Shown: positions 1-7,187 of the stretch, one piece after another
How positions within the stretch are numbered: the first letter of the stretch is position 1
How the letters are laid out: every line of letters starts with the position of its first letter
From: an uncultured Sphingomonas sp.
GTDB taxonomy: Bacteria > Pseudomonadota > Alphaproteobacteria > Sphingomonadales > Sphingomonadaceae
Assembly: GCA_902806295.1 (NCBI GenBank)
Contig: CADCWB010000242.1
Span: 1-9,028 of the forward strand
Direction: 5' to 3'
DNA length: 9,028 nt
Notes under the pieces: generated by a model
Databases searched by the model: none
What the model was told of the DNA's origin: nothing
What the model saw: the letters and a program-made list of their open reading frames with translations, nothing else
Position numbers and translations under genes: made by a program

Positions 1-473
1 AATATGACGAGGAGGCCAAGAAGGTCGACTTCAGCCACAATCCTTTTTCCATGCCGCAGGGGGAGCTTGAGGCGCTGGAGACCAAGGACCCGCTCGACAT
101 TTTGGCTTGGCAGTATGACATCGTCTGCAACGGGGTGGAGCTGTCGTCCGGCGCGATCCGGAATCATCGACCAGATATCATGTACAAGGCGTTCGAGATC
201 GCCGGCTATTCGCAGGCCGAGGTGGACAGCAACTTCTCGGGCATGATCAACGCGTTCAAGTTCGGCGCGCCGCCGCATGGTGGGTCGGCCCCAGGCATTG
301 ACCGGATCGTCATGCTGCTCGCGGGCGAGCCTAATATCCGCGAAGTCGTGGTCTTTCCGATGAACCAGAAGGCGGAAGACCTGATGATGAACGCCCCCGC
401 GCCGGTGTCAGCCAAGCAGCTTAAGGAGCTGTCGATCAAAGTGGTGGGTGAAGCGGCTGCTTCGAAATTGTAA
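1..473 (+). CDS. aspS: Aspartyl-tRNA synthetase, C-terminal part (gene begins before the window)
   Basis: This is a class II aminoacyl-tRNA synthetase that charges tRNA-Asp (and in many alphaproteobacteria also tRNA-Asn, for later amidation) in the cytoplasm. The first whole codon is at base 3, and about 156 residues are visible out of the roughly 590 usual for bacterial AspRS. The visible part is the end of the catalytic domain. It includes FSHNPFSMPQG near visible residues 10-20, YDIVCNGVELSSGAIRNHRPD around residues 38-58, and class II motif 3 as GSAPGIDRIVMLL, whose invariant Arg (codon 303-305) contacts ATP. The tail NIREVVVFPMNQ...DLMMNAPAPV...LKELSIKV is the typical bacterial AspRS ending. 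The stop is TAA at 471-473. It converges on greB. Whether this enzyme also charges tRNA-Asn cannot be judged without the N-terminal anticodon-binding domain. Confidence 0.97.
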   Translation, partial: YDEEAKKVDFSHNPFSMPQGELEALETKDPLDILAWQYDIVCNGVELSSGAIRNHRPDIMYKAFEIAGYSQAEVDSNFSGMINAFKFGAPPHGGSAPGIDRIVMLLAGEPNIREVVVFPMNQKAEDLMMNAPAPVSAKQLKELSIKVVGEAAASKL

Positions 474-513
474 GGCGCTTCTCGGCGAGCGCCAGGGTCC
501 AGCCCTCGACGCT
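474..513. terminator. Weak hairpins between convergent aspS and greB
   Basis: Directly after the aspS stop, GGCGCT (474-479) pairs perfectly with AGCGCC (488-493) around an 8-nt loop. A competing structure pairs AGGG (494-497) with CCCT (503-506), and AGCG (488-491) with CGCT (510-513). Neither is followed by a T-run on either strand, so this is not a canonical intrinsic terminator. Its place between converging genes makes a termination or transcript-end role plausible. The rest of the 71-bp gap shows nothing recognisable. Confidence 0.3.
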
Positions 514-544
514 TCCCCGCGGTCATGGGCAGCGGCTCAACTGC

Positions 545-1030
545 TCAACCCGGATAGCTGATCGCTATTATTTCATAGCTCTTCTCGCCGGTCGGTAGTC
601 GAACCACCCGTTCATCGCCGATCCGGGCGCCGACGAGGGCGCGGGCGATCGGGGCGGACCAGCTGATGCGGCCGGCGGAGGCGTCGGCTTCGTCCTCGCC
701 GACCAAGGTCAGCGTTCGCCGCTGGTCGTCTTCATCGGCCAACTCGACCGTCGCGCCGAAGCGAACCTGGTCTCGGCTGCCCTGGCCGGCCGGGTCCACG
801 ACTTTGGCCGTCTTCATCACCTTCGACAGGTAGCCCAGCCGGCGATCGATCTCGCGCAGCCGCTTGCGACCGTAAATGTAGTCGCCATTCTCGGACCGAT
901 CGCCATTGCCGGCAGCCCAGCTGATTACCTCCACCACTTTGGGCCGCTCGCCGCCGAACAGCTGATCATATTCCGCGCGAATGCGCGCGAAGCCTTCGGG
1001 CGTGATGAAGCGCGGCGGATGGGGAGCCAT
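545..1030 (-). CDS. greB: Transcription elongation (transcript cleavage) factor GreB
   Basis: This cytoplasmic factor enters the secondary channel of RNA polymerase and stimulates cleavage of the 3' end of backtracked RNA, which restarts stalled elongation. The protein has 161 residues, close to E. coli GreB (158). The N-terminal coiled-coil domain spans about residues 8-78. Its acidic tip lies in GDRSENGDY, with Asp44 and Glu47 matching the Mg-coordinating acidic pair of Gre factors. The stretch after the tip, KRLREIDRRLGYLSK, is characteristic of GreB rather than GreA. The C-terminal FKBP-like domain covers about residues 85-158 and includes the conserved SPIARAL-like segment SAPIARALVG. 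The ATG at 1030 has a strong Shine-Dalgarno. It lies 8 bp downstream of slt and is probably co-transcribed and translationally coupled with it. Confidence 0.93.
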   Translation of the reverse strand: MAPHPPRFITPEGFARIRAEYDQLFGGERPKVVEVISWAAGNGDRSENGDYIYGRKRLREIDRRLGYLSKVMKTAKVVDPAGQGSRDQVRFGATVELADEDDQRRTLTLVGEDEADASAGRISWSAPIARALVGARIGDERVVRLPTGEKSYEIIAISYPG

Positions 1031-1033
1031 ATG

Positions 1034-1040
1034 CCTCCTT
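1034..1040 (-). promoter_or_regulatory. greB ribosome binding site overlapping the slt stop codon
   Basis: Read on the minus strand, the junction is TAAGGAGGCATATG. AAGGAGG (1040-1034) is a near-perfect Shine-Dalgarno three bases from the greB ATG, and its first bases belong to the slt TAA (1041-1039). Ribosomes finishing slt would therefore sit on the greB initiation region. This supports both the greB start choice and translational coupling. Confidence 0.8.
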
Positions 1041-3018
1041 AGCCGAGCCTGTCCTTGCCGAGGAAGTAGCTGAGGTGGCGCGGTTGGGTCGCCGCGGGCG
1101 GGTTAAGTCGGTCGTAGACGACCGTATTCTCCAGCACTCGCTGAACGTAGCCGCGGGTCTCAAGGAATGGGATGTCCTCGATCCAAGCGACGATATCCGC
1201 ACCAGGCCGTCGCGGATCACCGTTGGAGTTGATCCACTTGCGGACGTTGCCCGCACCTGCGTTGTAGCTGGCGATCGCCAGCGGATAGTTGCCGTTCCAG
1301 CTGTTCAGCAGCCGCTGAAAATAGGCCGACCCCAGCATGACGTTGTAGGCCGGGTCGGAAGTGAGCCGGGTGTAGTCGTAGCCGTAGCCCAGCTTGCCGG
1401 CTTGCTCCTGCGCCGTGCCGGGCATCAGCTGCATCAGGCCGCGCGCGCCCGCATGACTGACGGCCGCGCGGTCGAAACTCGATTCCTGGCGAGTAATGCC
1501 ATGCGCCAGGCTCCACAGGCGAGCATCGGCAAGCGGCTGCCCGAGCAGCGGATAATCCTGGCGAACATAAAAGGCGCTGCCGTCATTGCGCGCGGAACGG
1601 GCGGTCCAAACGGCGAGATCTTGGCGTCCGATCTGGGCCGCCAGCTCCGTCGCGAGGAGTCGGTCGGCATCATTGTGGACCGATTCACTGAGCGCCCTGA
1701 CGAACAGGGCCGCTTCTTGGCGGTAGCCGCCGGACTGCAGCGCCCGCAGTGAGCGGACCAGGCGGCGCGACTGAAAGGCCTGGCGCTGCTGGGGGTTGGG
1801 CAGCAAAGCCGAGTTGGCGGGGGCAGGAACGCCGCGGCCTAGCCGCTCGAGCGCTAGCTGACCGTAAAAGAGTTCCGGATAGGCCGCGGCCCGGCTGAAG
1901 TAGCTGGTACCTTCCTGAAAACGGCCTGCCTGGGTGGCCGCGCGGCCGGCCCAGTAGTTGCCCTTGGACGAGACCTGCAGCGAGCGGCCACCCCGTGCAT
2001 AGCGGTCGAACAGGGGCACGGCATCGCCGGGTCGACCGAGCGCCCGCAGGGCGGTGCTCCCCGCCAGCCAGGTCAGCGAAGTATATTTGTCGCGGACGCC
2101 AAGCGGCTGCAGGCTGAGGTTGGCACCGGCTGGCAAAGCATCGTCGACCTGCCGCGCGATATTATAGGCGATCGTGTGCTGCCCATCCCGCGCTGCACCC
2201 TGCGCGACAGAGAGCAGAAGCTCATACCATTTGTCCGAGTCGACCGGGCGAATGACGAAGCTGTGCGGACGGGCAAGCAGCTGCCGCGCGGCGGCGTCCC
2301 AATTGGCCTCGCGTAGGTAGCGGGCGCGGTCCTGCATGAGGCCGGCGTCCTGGGTCACCTGACCCATCACTCGATTATAACGTGCCTCCACGTCCGGAAG
2401 GCGCTGCTGCATCGCCACCCGAGCTTCGAAAGCGGCTCGCCGGGCTGGGCTGGTGGAAGGCAGCAAGCGATAGGCGTTCTGCGGATCGCGCTCAATCAGC
2501 AGCCGATCGACGCGGCGATCGAAATCCGCCGCTGCCAGGCTGTTGCCGAAGCGTTGATAGAGCGCAACTTCGTCCGCGCCGCCCAATCCCGGCGCGGCCC
2601 ACGCCTCGCGCGCGGCGACGACGGCCTCGGTCGAGCGACCTTGGGCCAGCAGGCTTTCGGCGAGCCGGGCCCAGCCATTGCCGGTAACCGGCTTGTCGGT
2701 GGCGAAAAAGGCTACGATGGTGGCCGGGTTCTCGCCCGCTCGCATCTGCCGTTCCGCATTGCGGCGCAAGGTTGCTTCGCCCGGCCAATCGGGATTGGCG
2801 AGCAGGAAGCGGGCATAATCGGCAAAGGCGTAGCCACTGGACTGCCGCAAACGTCGCCAGTCGGCGATGGACCAGTTCACATCGCCGGCAGCGGCCGGAG
2901 CTGCCAAGGGGATATAGGCCGGCTGGGTAGGTACGGGCACCAGCTGCGTGGAGCTGGCGATAGCGGCCGATCCGAGGACCAGGGGGATCAGGTAAGCCAC
3001 GTTCCTCATGCTGGACAT
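1039..3018 (-). CDS. slt: Soluble lytic murein transglycosylase, GH23 family
   Basis: This is a periplasmic enzyme that cleaves the MurNAc-GlcNAc bond of peptidoglycan with formation of 1,6-anhydroMurNAc, in wall remodelling and recycling. The protein has 659 residues, similar to E. coli Slt70 (645 with its signal). The N-terminus (M4-R-N-V then a hydrophobic run to residue 21) reads as a Sec signal peptide, with likely cleavage after AIA at residue 21. Residues about 50-490 are Ala/Arg/Leu-rich and helical with TPR-like character, matching the superhelical U and L domains of Slt70. The catalytic domain covers about 500-640. It shows GITRQESSFD with catalytic Glu512, HAGARGLMQLMPGTA (522-536) and the AIASYNAGAGNV motif (581-592). 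Two ATGs are possible (3018 and 3009). Neither has a clear Shine-Dalgarno, and the second gives the more typical signal peptide. It is the first gene of an slt-greB pair and is divergent from dapA. Confidence 0.93.
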   Translation of the reverse strand: MSSMRNVAYLIPLVLGSAAIASSTQLVPVPTQPAYIPLAAPAAAGDVNWSIADWRRLRQSSGYAFADYARFLLANPDWPGEATLRRNAERQMRAGENPATIVAFFATDKPVTGNGWARLAESLLAQGRSTEAVVAAREAWAAPGLGGADEVALYQRFGNSLAAADFDRRVDRLLIERDPQNAYRLLPSTSPARRAAFEARVAMQQRLPDVEARYNRVMGQVTQDAGLMQDRARYLREANWDAAARQLLARPHSFVIRPVDSDKWYELLLSVAQGAARDGQHTIAYNIARQVDDALPAGANLSLQPLGVRDKYTSLTWLAGSTALRALGRPGDAVPLFDRYARGGRSLQVSSKGNYWAGRAATQAGRFQEGTSYFSRAAAYPELFYGQLALERLGRGVPAPANSALLPNPQQRQAFQSRRLVRSLRALQSGGYRQEAALFVRALSESVHNDADRLLATELAAQIGRQDLAVWTARSARNDGSAFYVRQDYPLLGQPLADARLWSLAHGITRQESSFDRAAVSHAGARGLMQLMPGTAQEQAGKLGYGYDYTRLTSDPAYNVMLGSAYFQRLLNSWNGNYPLAIASYNAGAGNVRKWINSNGDPRRPGADIVAWIEDIPFLETRGYVQRVLENTVVYDRLNPPAATQPRHLSYFLGKDRLG

Positions 3019-3104
3019 ACTCGTCTACCCGTCCTTATCAGCTCATGAACGTCGCAACCTACCACTCCGATGTTAAGAGTGAATCCCCCTTGGAGGGCCA
3101 AACA
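3019..3104. promoter_or_regulatory. Divergent intergenic region between slt and dapA
   Basis: These 86 bp are the only non-coding space between the two oppositely oriented starts, so promoters for slt (minus) and dapA (plus) are expected here or just inside the neighbouring genes. I could not find a convincing -35/-10 pair with 16-18 bp spacing on either strand. TGATAAGG on the minus strand (3033-3040 region) and TGTTAAG on the plus strand (about 3071-3077) are only loosely -10-like. The assignment rests on gene layout, not on motif matches. Confidence 0.4.
3092..3097 (+). promoter_or_regulatory. dapA ribosome binding site
   Basis: GGAGGG lies seven bases before the ATG at 3105. It decides the start: the reading frame stays open from an ATG at 3045, but that upstream start would add 20 residues not seen in DapA proteins and has no comparable Shine-Dalgarno. 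Confidence 0.8.
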
Positions 3105-3977
3105 ATGTTTTCCGGGTCAATCCCCGCGCTTGTGACACCGTTCACCGCAGGCAGGGTCGATGAAGCGGCATTTCGCGACCTGGTGGAATGGCAGATCGGG
3201 GAAGGATCGCATGCCCTAGTGGCGTGCGGCACCACGGGCGAGTCAGTCACGCTGAGCGATGGTGAGCATCGCCGGCTAATAGAGCAGACGGTCGAGATCG
3301 CCGGCGGGCGTGTGCCGGTAATCGCCGGATGCGGGTCCAACGATACCGAGCATGCGGTCGATCTGACCCGCTCGGCGCAAGAGGCCGGTGCTGCGGCAGC
3401 ACTTCATGTCCCGCCTTACTATAACCGGCCCAACCAAGATGGCGTCTACCTGCACCTGTCGCGGGTAGCCGAGGTGGGCCTGCCAATAGTGCTCTATAAC
3501 GTGCCAGCACGGACGGTGACCGACATCGCGGTCGGCACCATGGGCCGGCTCGCCGCGCTGCCGAATGTCGTGGCCGTGAAAGACGCAACCGGCGCTATCG
3601 GCCGAGTCTCGGCGCAGCGAGCGACTTGCGGGGTCAACTTCGTGCAACTGTCCGGCAACGACGACATGGCGCTCGCGTTCAATGCCATGGGCGGCCGCGG
3701 TTGCATCAGCGTAACCGCCAACGTCGCACCCCGCCTGTGTGCCGAGTTTCAGGAGGCGACGCTGCGCGGCGACTACGCGGCGGCGCTGCGCCTCCAAGAC
3801 AGACTTTACCCGCTTCATGATGCGCTATTCACCGACGCCTCGCCTGGGCCGGTCAAATATGCGCTCGGTCGGGTACGTCCGGGCTTTCCCGAAGAGCTAC
3901 GAGAGCCGATGACTTCGGCGGGCGAGGCCAGCCGGCGCGCGGTCGATGCGGCGCTTGCCCATGCTGGCCTGATCTAG
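3105..3977 (+). CDS. dapA: 4-hydroxy-tetrahydrodipicolinate synthase
   Basis: This enzyme condenses pyruvate with aspartate semialdehyde. It is the first committed step of the diaminopimelate pathway, which supplies lysine and the peptidoglycan cross-linking residue, and it acts in the cytoplasm. From the ATG at 3105 the protein has 290 residues (E. coli DapA has 292) and is a single TIM barrel. Family landmarks are the pyruvate-binding loop GTTGES (42-47), PPYYNRP (103-109) with the tyrosine at the oligomer interface, LYNVPARTVTD with Tyr131 and Arg136 of the proton relay and substrate site, and VAVKDATG with Lys159 as the Schiff-base lysine. GRGCISVTANV (198-207) closes the active site. DapA-family members include N-acetylneuraminate lyase and other aldolases, but the complete active-site set and the chromosomal context favour DapA. 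It is divergent from slt and followed 69 bp later by smpB. No clear terminator lies in that gap, so read-through is likely. Confidence 0.95.
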   Translation: MFSGSIPALVTPFTAGRVDEAAFRDLVEWQIGEGSHALVACGTTGESVTLSDGEHRRLIEQTVEIAGGRVPVIAGCGSNDTEHAVDLTRSAQEAGAAAALHVPPYYNRPNQDGVYLHLSRVAEVGLPIVLYNVPARTVTDIAVGTMGRLAALPNVVAVKDATGAIGRVSAQRATCGVNFVQLSGNDDMALAFNAMGGRGCISVTANVAPRLCAEFQEATLRGDYAAALRLQDRLYPLHDALFTDASPGPVKYALGRVRPGFPEELREPMTSAGEASRRAVDAALAHAGLI

Positions 3978-4046
3978 AACGGAGCGGTGCGCTGGAACGC
4001 ATGACGCTGGAATAATCGGCTTGGCCGCTCTACGTGGCGCTCACCG

Positions 4047-4529
4047 ATGGCCAAGCCGCTCCCCGCACTTTTTGATAAGAACAAGATCGTCGCTGAAAAT
4101 CGGCGGGCGCGGTACGATTACTTCGTCGAGGACCGGTTCGAGGCGGGGATCGCGTTGCAAGGTACGGAAGTGAAGTCGCTCCGCATCGGGGAAGGCTCGA
4201 TCGCGGAAAGCTATGCCGCGGTGGAGGGTGATGAAATCTTTCTGATCAACTCCTCCATACCGCAATATGGCGCCGGCAGCTGGATGAACCATGAGCCGCG
4301 GCGGCGGCGCAAGCTGCTGCTGAAGGCACGAGAGATTGCCCGGCTTAACGGTGCGATCACTCGCCAGGGGCTGACGGTGGTGCCATTGAGCATTTACTTT
4401 AACTCCGCCGGCAAGGCGAAGGTGGAACTGGCCCTGGCCCGCGGCAAGAAGGTCCATGACAAGCGCGCGACGATCAAGGAGCGCGACTGGAAGCGCGAGC
4501 AAGGGCGTCTGCTGCGTAACAATGGCTGA
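4047..4529 (+). CDS. smpB: SsrA (tmRNA)-binding protein SmpB
   Basis: SmpB binds the tRNA-like domain of tmRNA and fits it into the empty A site of stalled ribosomes. This starts trans-translation, with tagging of the nascent chain for proteolysis and ribosome release. The protein has 160 residues, the usual size. Conserved blocks are NRRARYDYFVEDRFEAGIALQGTEVKSLR in the N-terminal half (18-46, the OB-fold barrel that contacts tmRNA), RRKLLL (87-92) and GKKVHDKR (133-140), followed by the C-terminal tail IKERDWKREQGRLL, which becomes helical in the mRNA channel. His137 corresponds to the His implicated in A-site function in E. coli. No strong Shine-Dalgarno precedes the ATG. Its last eight bases overlap the start of the DUF2062 gene. 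The tmRNA gene ssrA itself is not in this window. Confidence 0.97.
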   Translation: MAKPLPALFDKNKIVAENRRARYDYFVEDRFEAGIALQGTEVKSLRIGEGSIAESYAAVEGDEIFLINSSIPQYGAGSWMNHEPRRRRKLLLKAREIARLNGAITRQGLTVVPLSIYFNSAGKAKVELALARGKKVHDKRATIKERDWKREQGRLLRNNG

Positions 4530-5088
4530 GCGGTCGACGTTCTTCTCACGGTTGGCAGCCAAGGCGACTCCGTCGCGCGAAGAGGTCCTGGAAAGCCGCT
4601 GGCTGAAGCCGTTCGGGAAGAGGCTGCGCCATTCCGAGCTTTGGCGCTTTACCCGCCGCTCCGTCCCGCGGGGGGTGTTTGCCGGATTGTTCATCGGCAT
4701 CTTCTTGATGGTGCCGGGCCTGCAGATCGTCGGTGCGGCACTGATGTCCGTGCCCTTGCGCGGCAACATCCCGATCGCGGCGGCGATGACCTTCCTGTCG
4801 AATCCGGCGACCACACCATTTTTCCTAATCGCCTCGATCTGGGTGGGTAACCAGCTAGGCTTCCATGCCGATTTGGCAGCGTTTGAAGCGCTCTATGCGA
4901 GCGGAGCTTCCGTGTCCCGCTGGGCCGCGTGGCTGCTGTCCGACGCCGCGCCGGCCATGATTTCGGGGCTGTTCATCATAGCTGTGGTCAGCGCGTTGGT
5001 CGGTTATGGCGTGTCGATCGTCGTTTGGCGCTGGTGGGTCGGCGCGAAATGGCGCAGGCGCACGCGACCTGAATTATCTCGTCATTGA
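4522..5088 (+). CDS. DUF2062 family membrane protein
   Basis: This 188-residue protein has no established function. The sequence shows a basic, soluble N-terminus (1-50), then hydrophobic segments at about 52-77, 85-110 and 143-168, and a strongly basic C-terminal tail (WRWWVGAKWRRRTRPE). This suggests an inner-membrane protein with both charged ends on the cytoplasmic side. The core has the DUF2062 pattern: a P-R-G-x-A-x-G-x-x-I-G segment, then VPGLQIVGAAL, RGNIPIAAAMTFLSNPATTP and a further hydrophobic stretch. The start at ATG 4522 overlaps the last eight bases of smpB (ATGGCTGA), the usual geometry of translational coupling. An in-frame ATG at 4456 lies deep inside smpB, and using it would add an unrelated extension. 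The M13 peptidase follows after 25 bp. Some DUF2062 domains occur fused to glycosyltransferases, which hints at an envelope role, but nothing here proves it. Confidence 0.85.
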   Translation: MAERSTFFSRLAAKATPSREEVLESRWLKPFGKRLRHSELWRFTRRSVPRGVFAGLFIGIFLMVPGLQIVGAALMSVPLRGNIPIAAAMTFLSNPATTPFFLIASIWVGNQLGFHADLAAFEALYASGASVSRWAAWLLSDAAPAMISGLFIIAVVSALVGYGVSIVVWRWWVGAKWRRRTRPELSRH

Positions 5089-5097
5089 GTCTCAAGT

Positions 5098-5104
5098 GGA
5101 GGGG
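5098..5104 (+). promoter_or_regulatory. Ribosome binding site of the M13 peptidase
   Basis: GGAGGGG lies nine bases before the ATG at 5114, in the 25-bp gap after the DUF2062 stop. It fixes the start of the peptidase at 5114. The frame is also open back to an ATG at 5006 inside the DUF2062 gene, but that start would bury the lipoprotein signal. Confidence 0.75.
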
Positions 5105-5113
5105 TTCAAGTTC

Positions 5114-7183
5114 ATGAAGCGTTTGATGATTTTGCTCTGCGCCGGCACCGTACTCGCCGGCTGCGCGACAACTCCGGCACCGGTTGAAACGGTTGCTCCG
5201 GCCGAGACTGCGTCGCCGGCAGCCGAAGCGCCAGCGGCGCCCAAGCCGCAGCTCGGTACCTTCGGCTTTGACGCCACCGGCATGGATACCAGCGTTCGCG
5301 CCGGAGATAACTTCTACACCTACGCCAACGGAACGTGGGCCAAGAACACGCCCATCCCGGCCGACAAGTCCAACTACGGAATGTTCGGAGCCCTGGACGA
5401 CCTGTCGCGCGAGCGGACCCGCACGCTGATCGAGGAGTCCGCCAAGGATCCGAACAGCCGCATCGGAGCTGCCTACGCCAGCTTCATGGATGAGGCCGCG
5501 ATCGAGACGAAGGGTCTGGCTCCGTTCCAGCCGTGGCTGAACCAGGTGAAGGGCTTGGGCAGCAAGGCGCAACTGCCAGCGCTTTATGCCGAAGCAATGA
5601 AACTTGGGGTTTCCACTCCCTTCGGCGGGTACGTCGGCCAGGACGACAAGAACCCCGACCAGTATATCCTGTCCATGTCCCAGGGCGGGCTGGGCATGCC
5701 CGACCGCGACTATTACCTATCGGCCGATGCCAAGCTGAAGGAGACCCGAGCCAAGTATCTGCAGCACCTGACCAATGTGCTGACGCTGGCGGGCGAGCCA
5801 AACCCGGCGGCGCGCGCCAAGGCGGTTCTCGACCTCGAGACAGGTATTGCCCGAGCCCACTGGAACCGCGTCGACAGCCGCGATGCGGACAAGACCTACA
5901 ACAAGATGACGGTGGCCGAGCTTGAGCGGCGCGCGCCCGGTTTCGACTTCAGCGATCTCATCCAAGCTACGGGCGCCCAAGGAGCGGACAGCCTGGTTGT
6001 TGCTCAGCCCAGCGCGATCACCGGCATCGCTGCTCTGGTCCGGCGCGCTCCGCTTGGCGTTCTCAAGGATCAGTTGCTGATCCGCTCGCTGGATGCCTAT
6101 GCTGCGTACCTGCCCAAGGCCTTCGACCAGGAGCAGTTCTCCTTCTATGGCACGGCTCTGTCGGGCACCCCGCAGCAGGAGGAACGCTGGAAGCGAGCGG
6201 TAAGCTTCACCGTTGGCGCGCTGCAGGACGATGTGAGCAAGCTCTACGTCGCCCGTTACTTCCCGCCCGAAACCAAGGCGGCGGCGGACCAGCTGGTCAA
6301 GAACGTGGTGGATGCGATGGGTCGGCGGATCGACGCGCTGACCTGGATGGCGCCGGCGACCAAGCAACGGGCGCGGGCCAAGCTGGCCAACTTTACAACG
6401 AAGATCGGCTATCCCGATCGCTGGCGCGACATGTCGGCGTTGGAGATCGACCGGGCTGACGTGCTCGGCAACGCGCTGCGTTCGAATCGCTTCGATTATG
6501 CCTACAACGTAGGCAAGCTGGGGCAGCCGATCTACCGCTGGGAATGGGGCATGACCCCCATGACCGTGAATGCCTATGCCAACTTCGGCATGCAGGAGAT
6601 CGTCTTCCCCGCTGCCATCCTGCAGCCGCCGTTCTTCGACCCGAACGCCGATCCGGCGGTGAACTATGGCGGGATCGGTGCGGTCATCGGTCACGAGATC
6701 AGCCACCACTTCGACGATCAGGGTTCCAAGTACGACGAGACTGGTCGCTTGAATGAATGGTGGACGGCCGCCGACAAGGCGGCGTTCGCCGCTGCAACCA
6801 AGCAGCTGGCCGCGCAGTACGACGCTTATGAGATCTTTCCCGGCGCAAGCGTGAAGGGCGCCTTCACGTTGGGCGAGAACATCGGCGATCTTGCTGGCCT
6901 CACGGTCGCATTTGATGCGTACAAGCACAGCCTCAACGGGCAAGCGGCGCCCACGCTGGACGGGATGACCGCGGACCAGCGCTTCTATCTCGGCTGGGCG
7001 CAGGTGTGGCGGCGCAACTACCGTGAGGCCAATCTGCGCCAGCGGCTGATCACCGATCCGCACAGCCCATCCGAGCAGCGGGTATGGGTCGTCCGTAACC
7101 TCGACCCCTGGTACGGTGCGTACAACGTGCAGCCTGGTGAGAAGCTGTATCTGGCGCCCGAGGCTCGCGTCCGCGTATGGTAG
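5114..7183 (+). CDS. M13 family zinc metallopeptidase, predicted lipoprotein (neprilysin/PepO-like)
   Basis: This 689-residue zinc endopeptidase resembles neprilysin and bacterial PepO, a family that usually cuts short peptides. The N-terminus MKRLMILLCAGTVLAGC is a lipoprotein signal with lipobox LAGC. Cys17 would be lipidated, and the Ala at +2 does not signal inner-membrane retention by the E. coli rule. A 25-30 residue Ala/Pro/Glu linker follows. The M13 N-terminal domain begins near GMDTSVRAGDNFYTYANGTWAKN. The catalytic core has the substrate-binding NAY motif (Asn486-Tyr488), EIVFPAAILQPPFFD, zinc motif HEISH (His527, Glu528, His531) followed by HFDDQG, and the third ligand Glu588 with Asp592 in GENIGDLAG. 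The protein ends RVRVW, with the terminal Val-Trp common in M13 enzymes. All catalytic residues are present, so it should be active in the periplasm or at the outer membrane. cckA starts 4 bp after its stop. The physiological substrate is unknown. Confidence 0.93.
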   Translation: MKRLMILLCAGTVLAGCATTPAPVETVAPAETASPAAEAPAAPKPQLGTFGFDATGMDTSVRAGDNFYTYANGTWAKNTPIPADKSNYGMFGALDDLSRERTRTLIEESAKDPNSRIGAAYASFMDEAAIETKGLAPFQPWLNQVKGLGSKAQLPALYAEAMKLGVSTPFGGYVGQDDKNPDQYILSMSQGGLGMPDRDYYLSADAKLKETRAKYLQHLTNVLTLAGEPNPAARAKAVLDLETGIARAHWNRVDSRDADKTYNKMTVAELERRAPGFDFSDLIQATGAQGADSLVVAQPSAITGIAALVRRAPLGVLKDQLLIRSLDAYAAYLPKAFDQEQFSFYGTALSGTPQQEERWKRAVSFTVGALQDDVSKLYVARYFPPETKAAADQLVKNVVDAMGRRIDALTWMAPATKQRARAKLANFTTKIGYPDRWRDMSALEIDRADVLGNALRSNRFDYAYNVGKLGQPIYRWEWGMTPMTVNAYANFGMQEIVFPAAILQPPFFDPNADPAVNYGGIGAVIGHEISHHFDDQGSKYDETGRLNEWWTAADKAAFAAATKQLAAQYDAYEIFPGASVKGAFTLGENIGDLAGLTVAFDAYKHSLNGQAAPTLDGMTADQRFYLGWAQVWRRNYREANLRQRLITDPHSPSEQRVWVVRNLDPWYGAYNVQPGEKLYLAPEARVRVW

Positions 7184-7187
7184 GCTG

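Noticed and set aside
1075..1752. A 225-codon plus-strand open frame opposite the catalytic end of slt
   Set aside because: The opposite strand encodes the conserved transglycosylase motifs, including Glu512. The plus-strand product matches nothing I recognise.
3045..3104. A 20-codon N-terminal extension of dapA from the ATG at 3045
   Set aside because: The 3105 start has GGAGGG at seven bases and gives a 290-residue protein matching the family length. The extension has no homologous look, and its start lacks a Shine-Dalgarno.
3978..4046. GAGCGG (3982-3987) and CCGCTC (4025-4030) as a terminator after dapA
   Set aside because: The arms are perfect but separated by 37 bases, with no T-run after the second arm. 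A chance pairing in GC-rich DNA is more likely.
4041..4814. A 257-codon minus-strand open frame opposite smpB and the DUF2062 gene
   Set aside because: It spans two well-supported genes on the other strand, has no family resemblance, and its composition is that of a codon-bias shadow.
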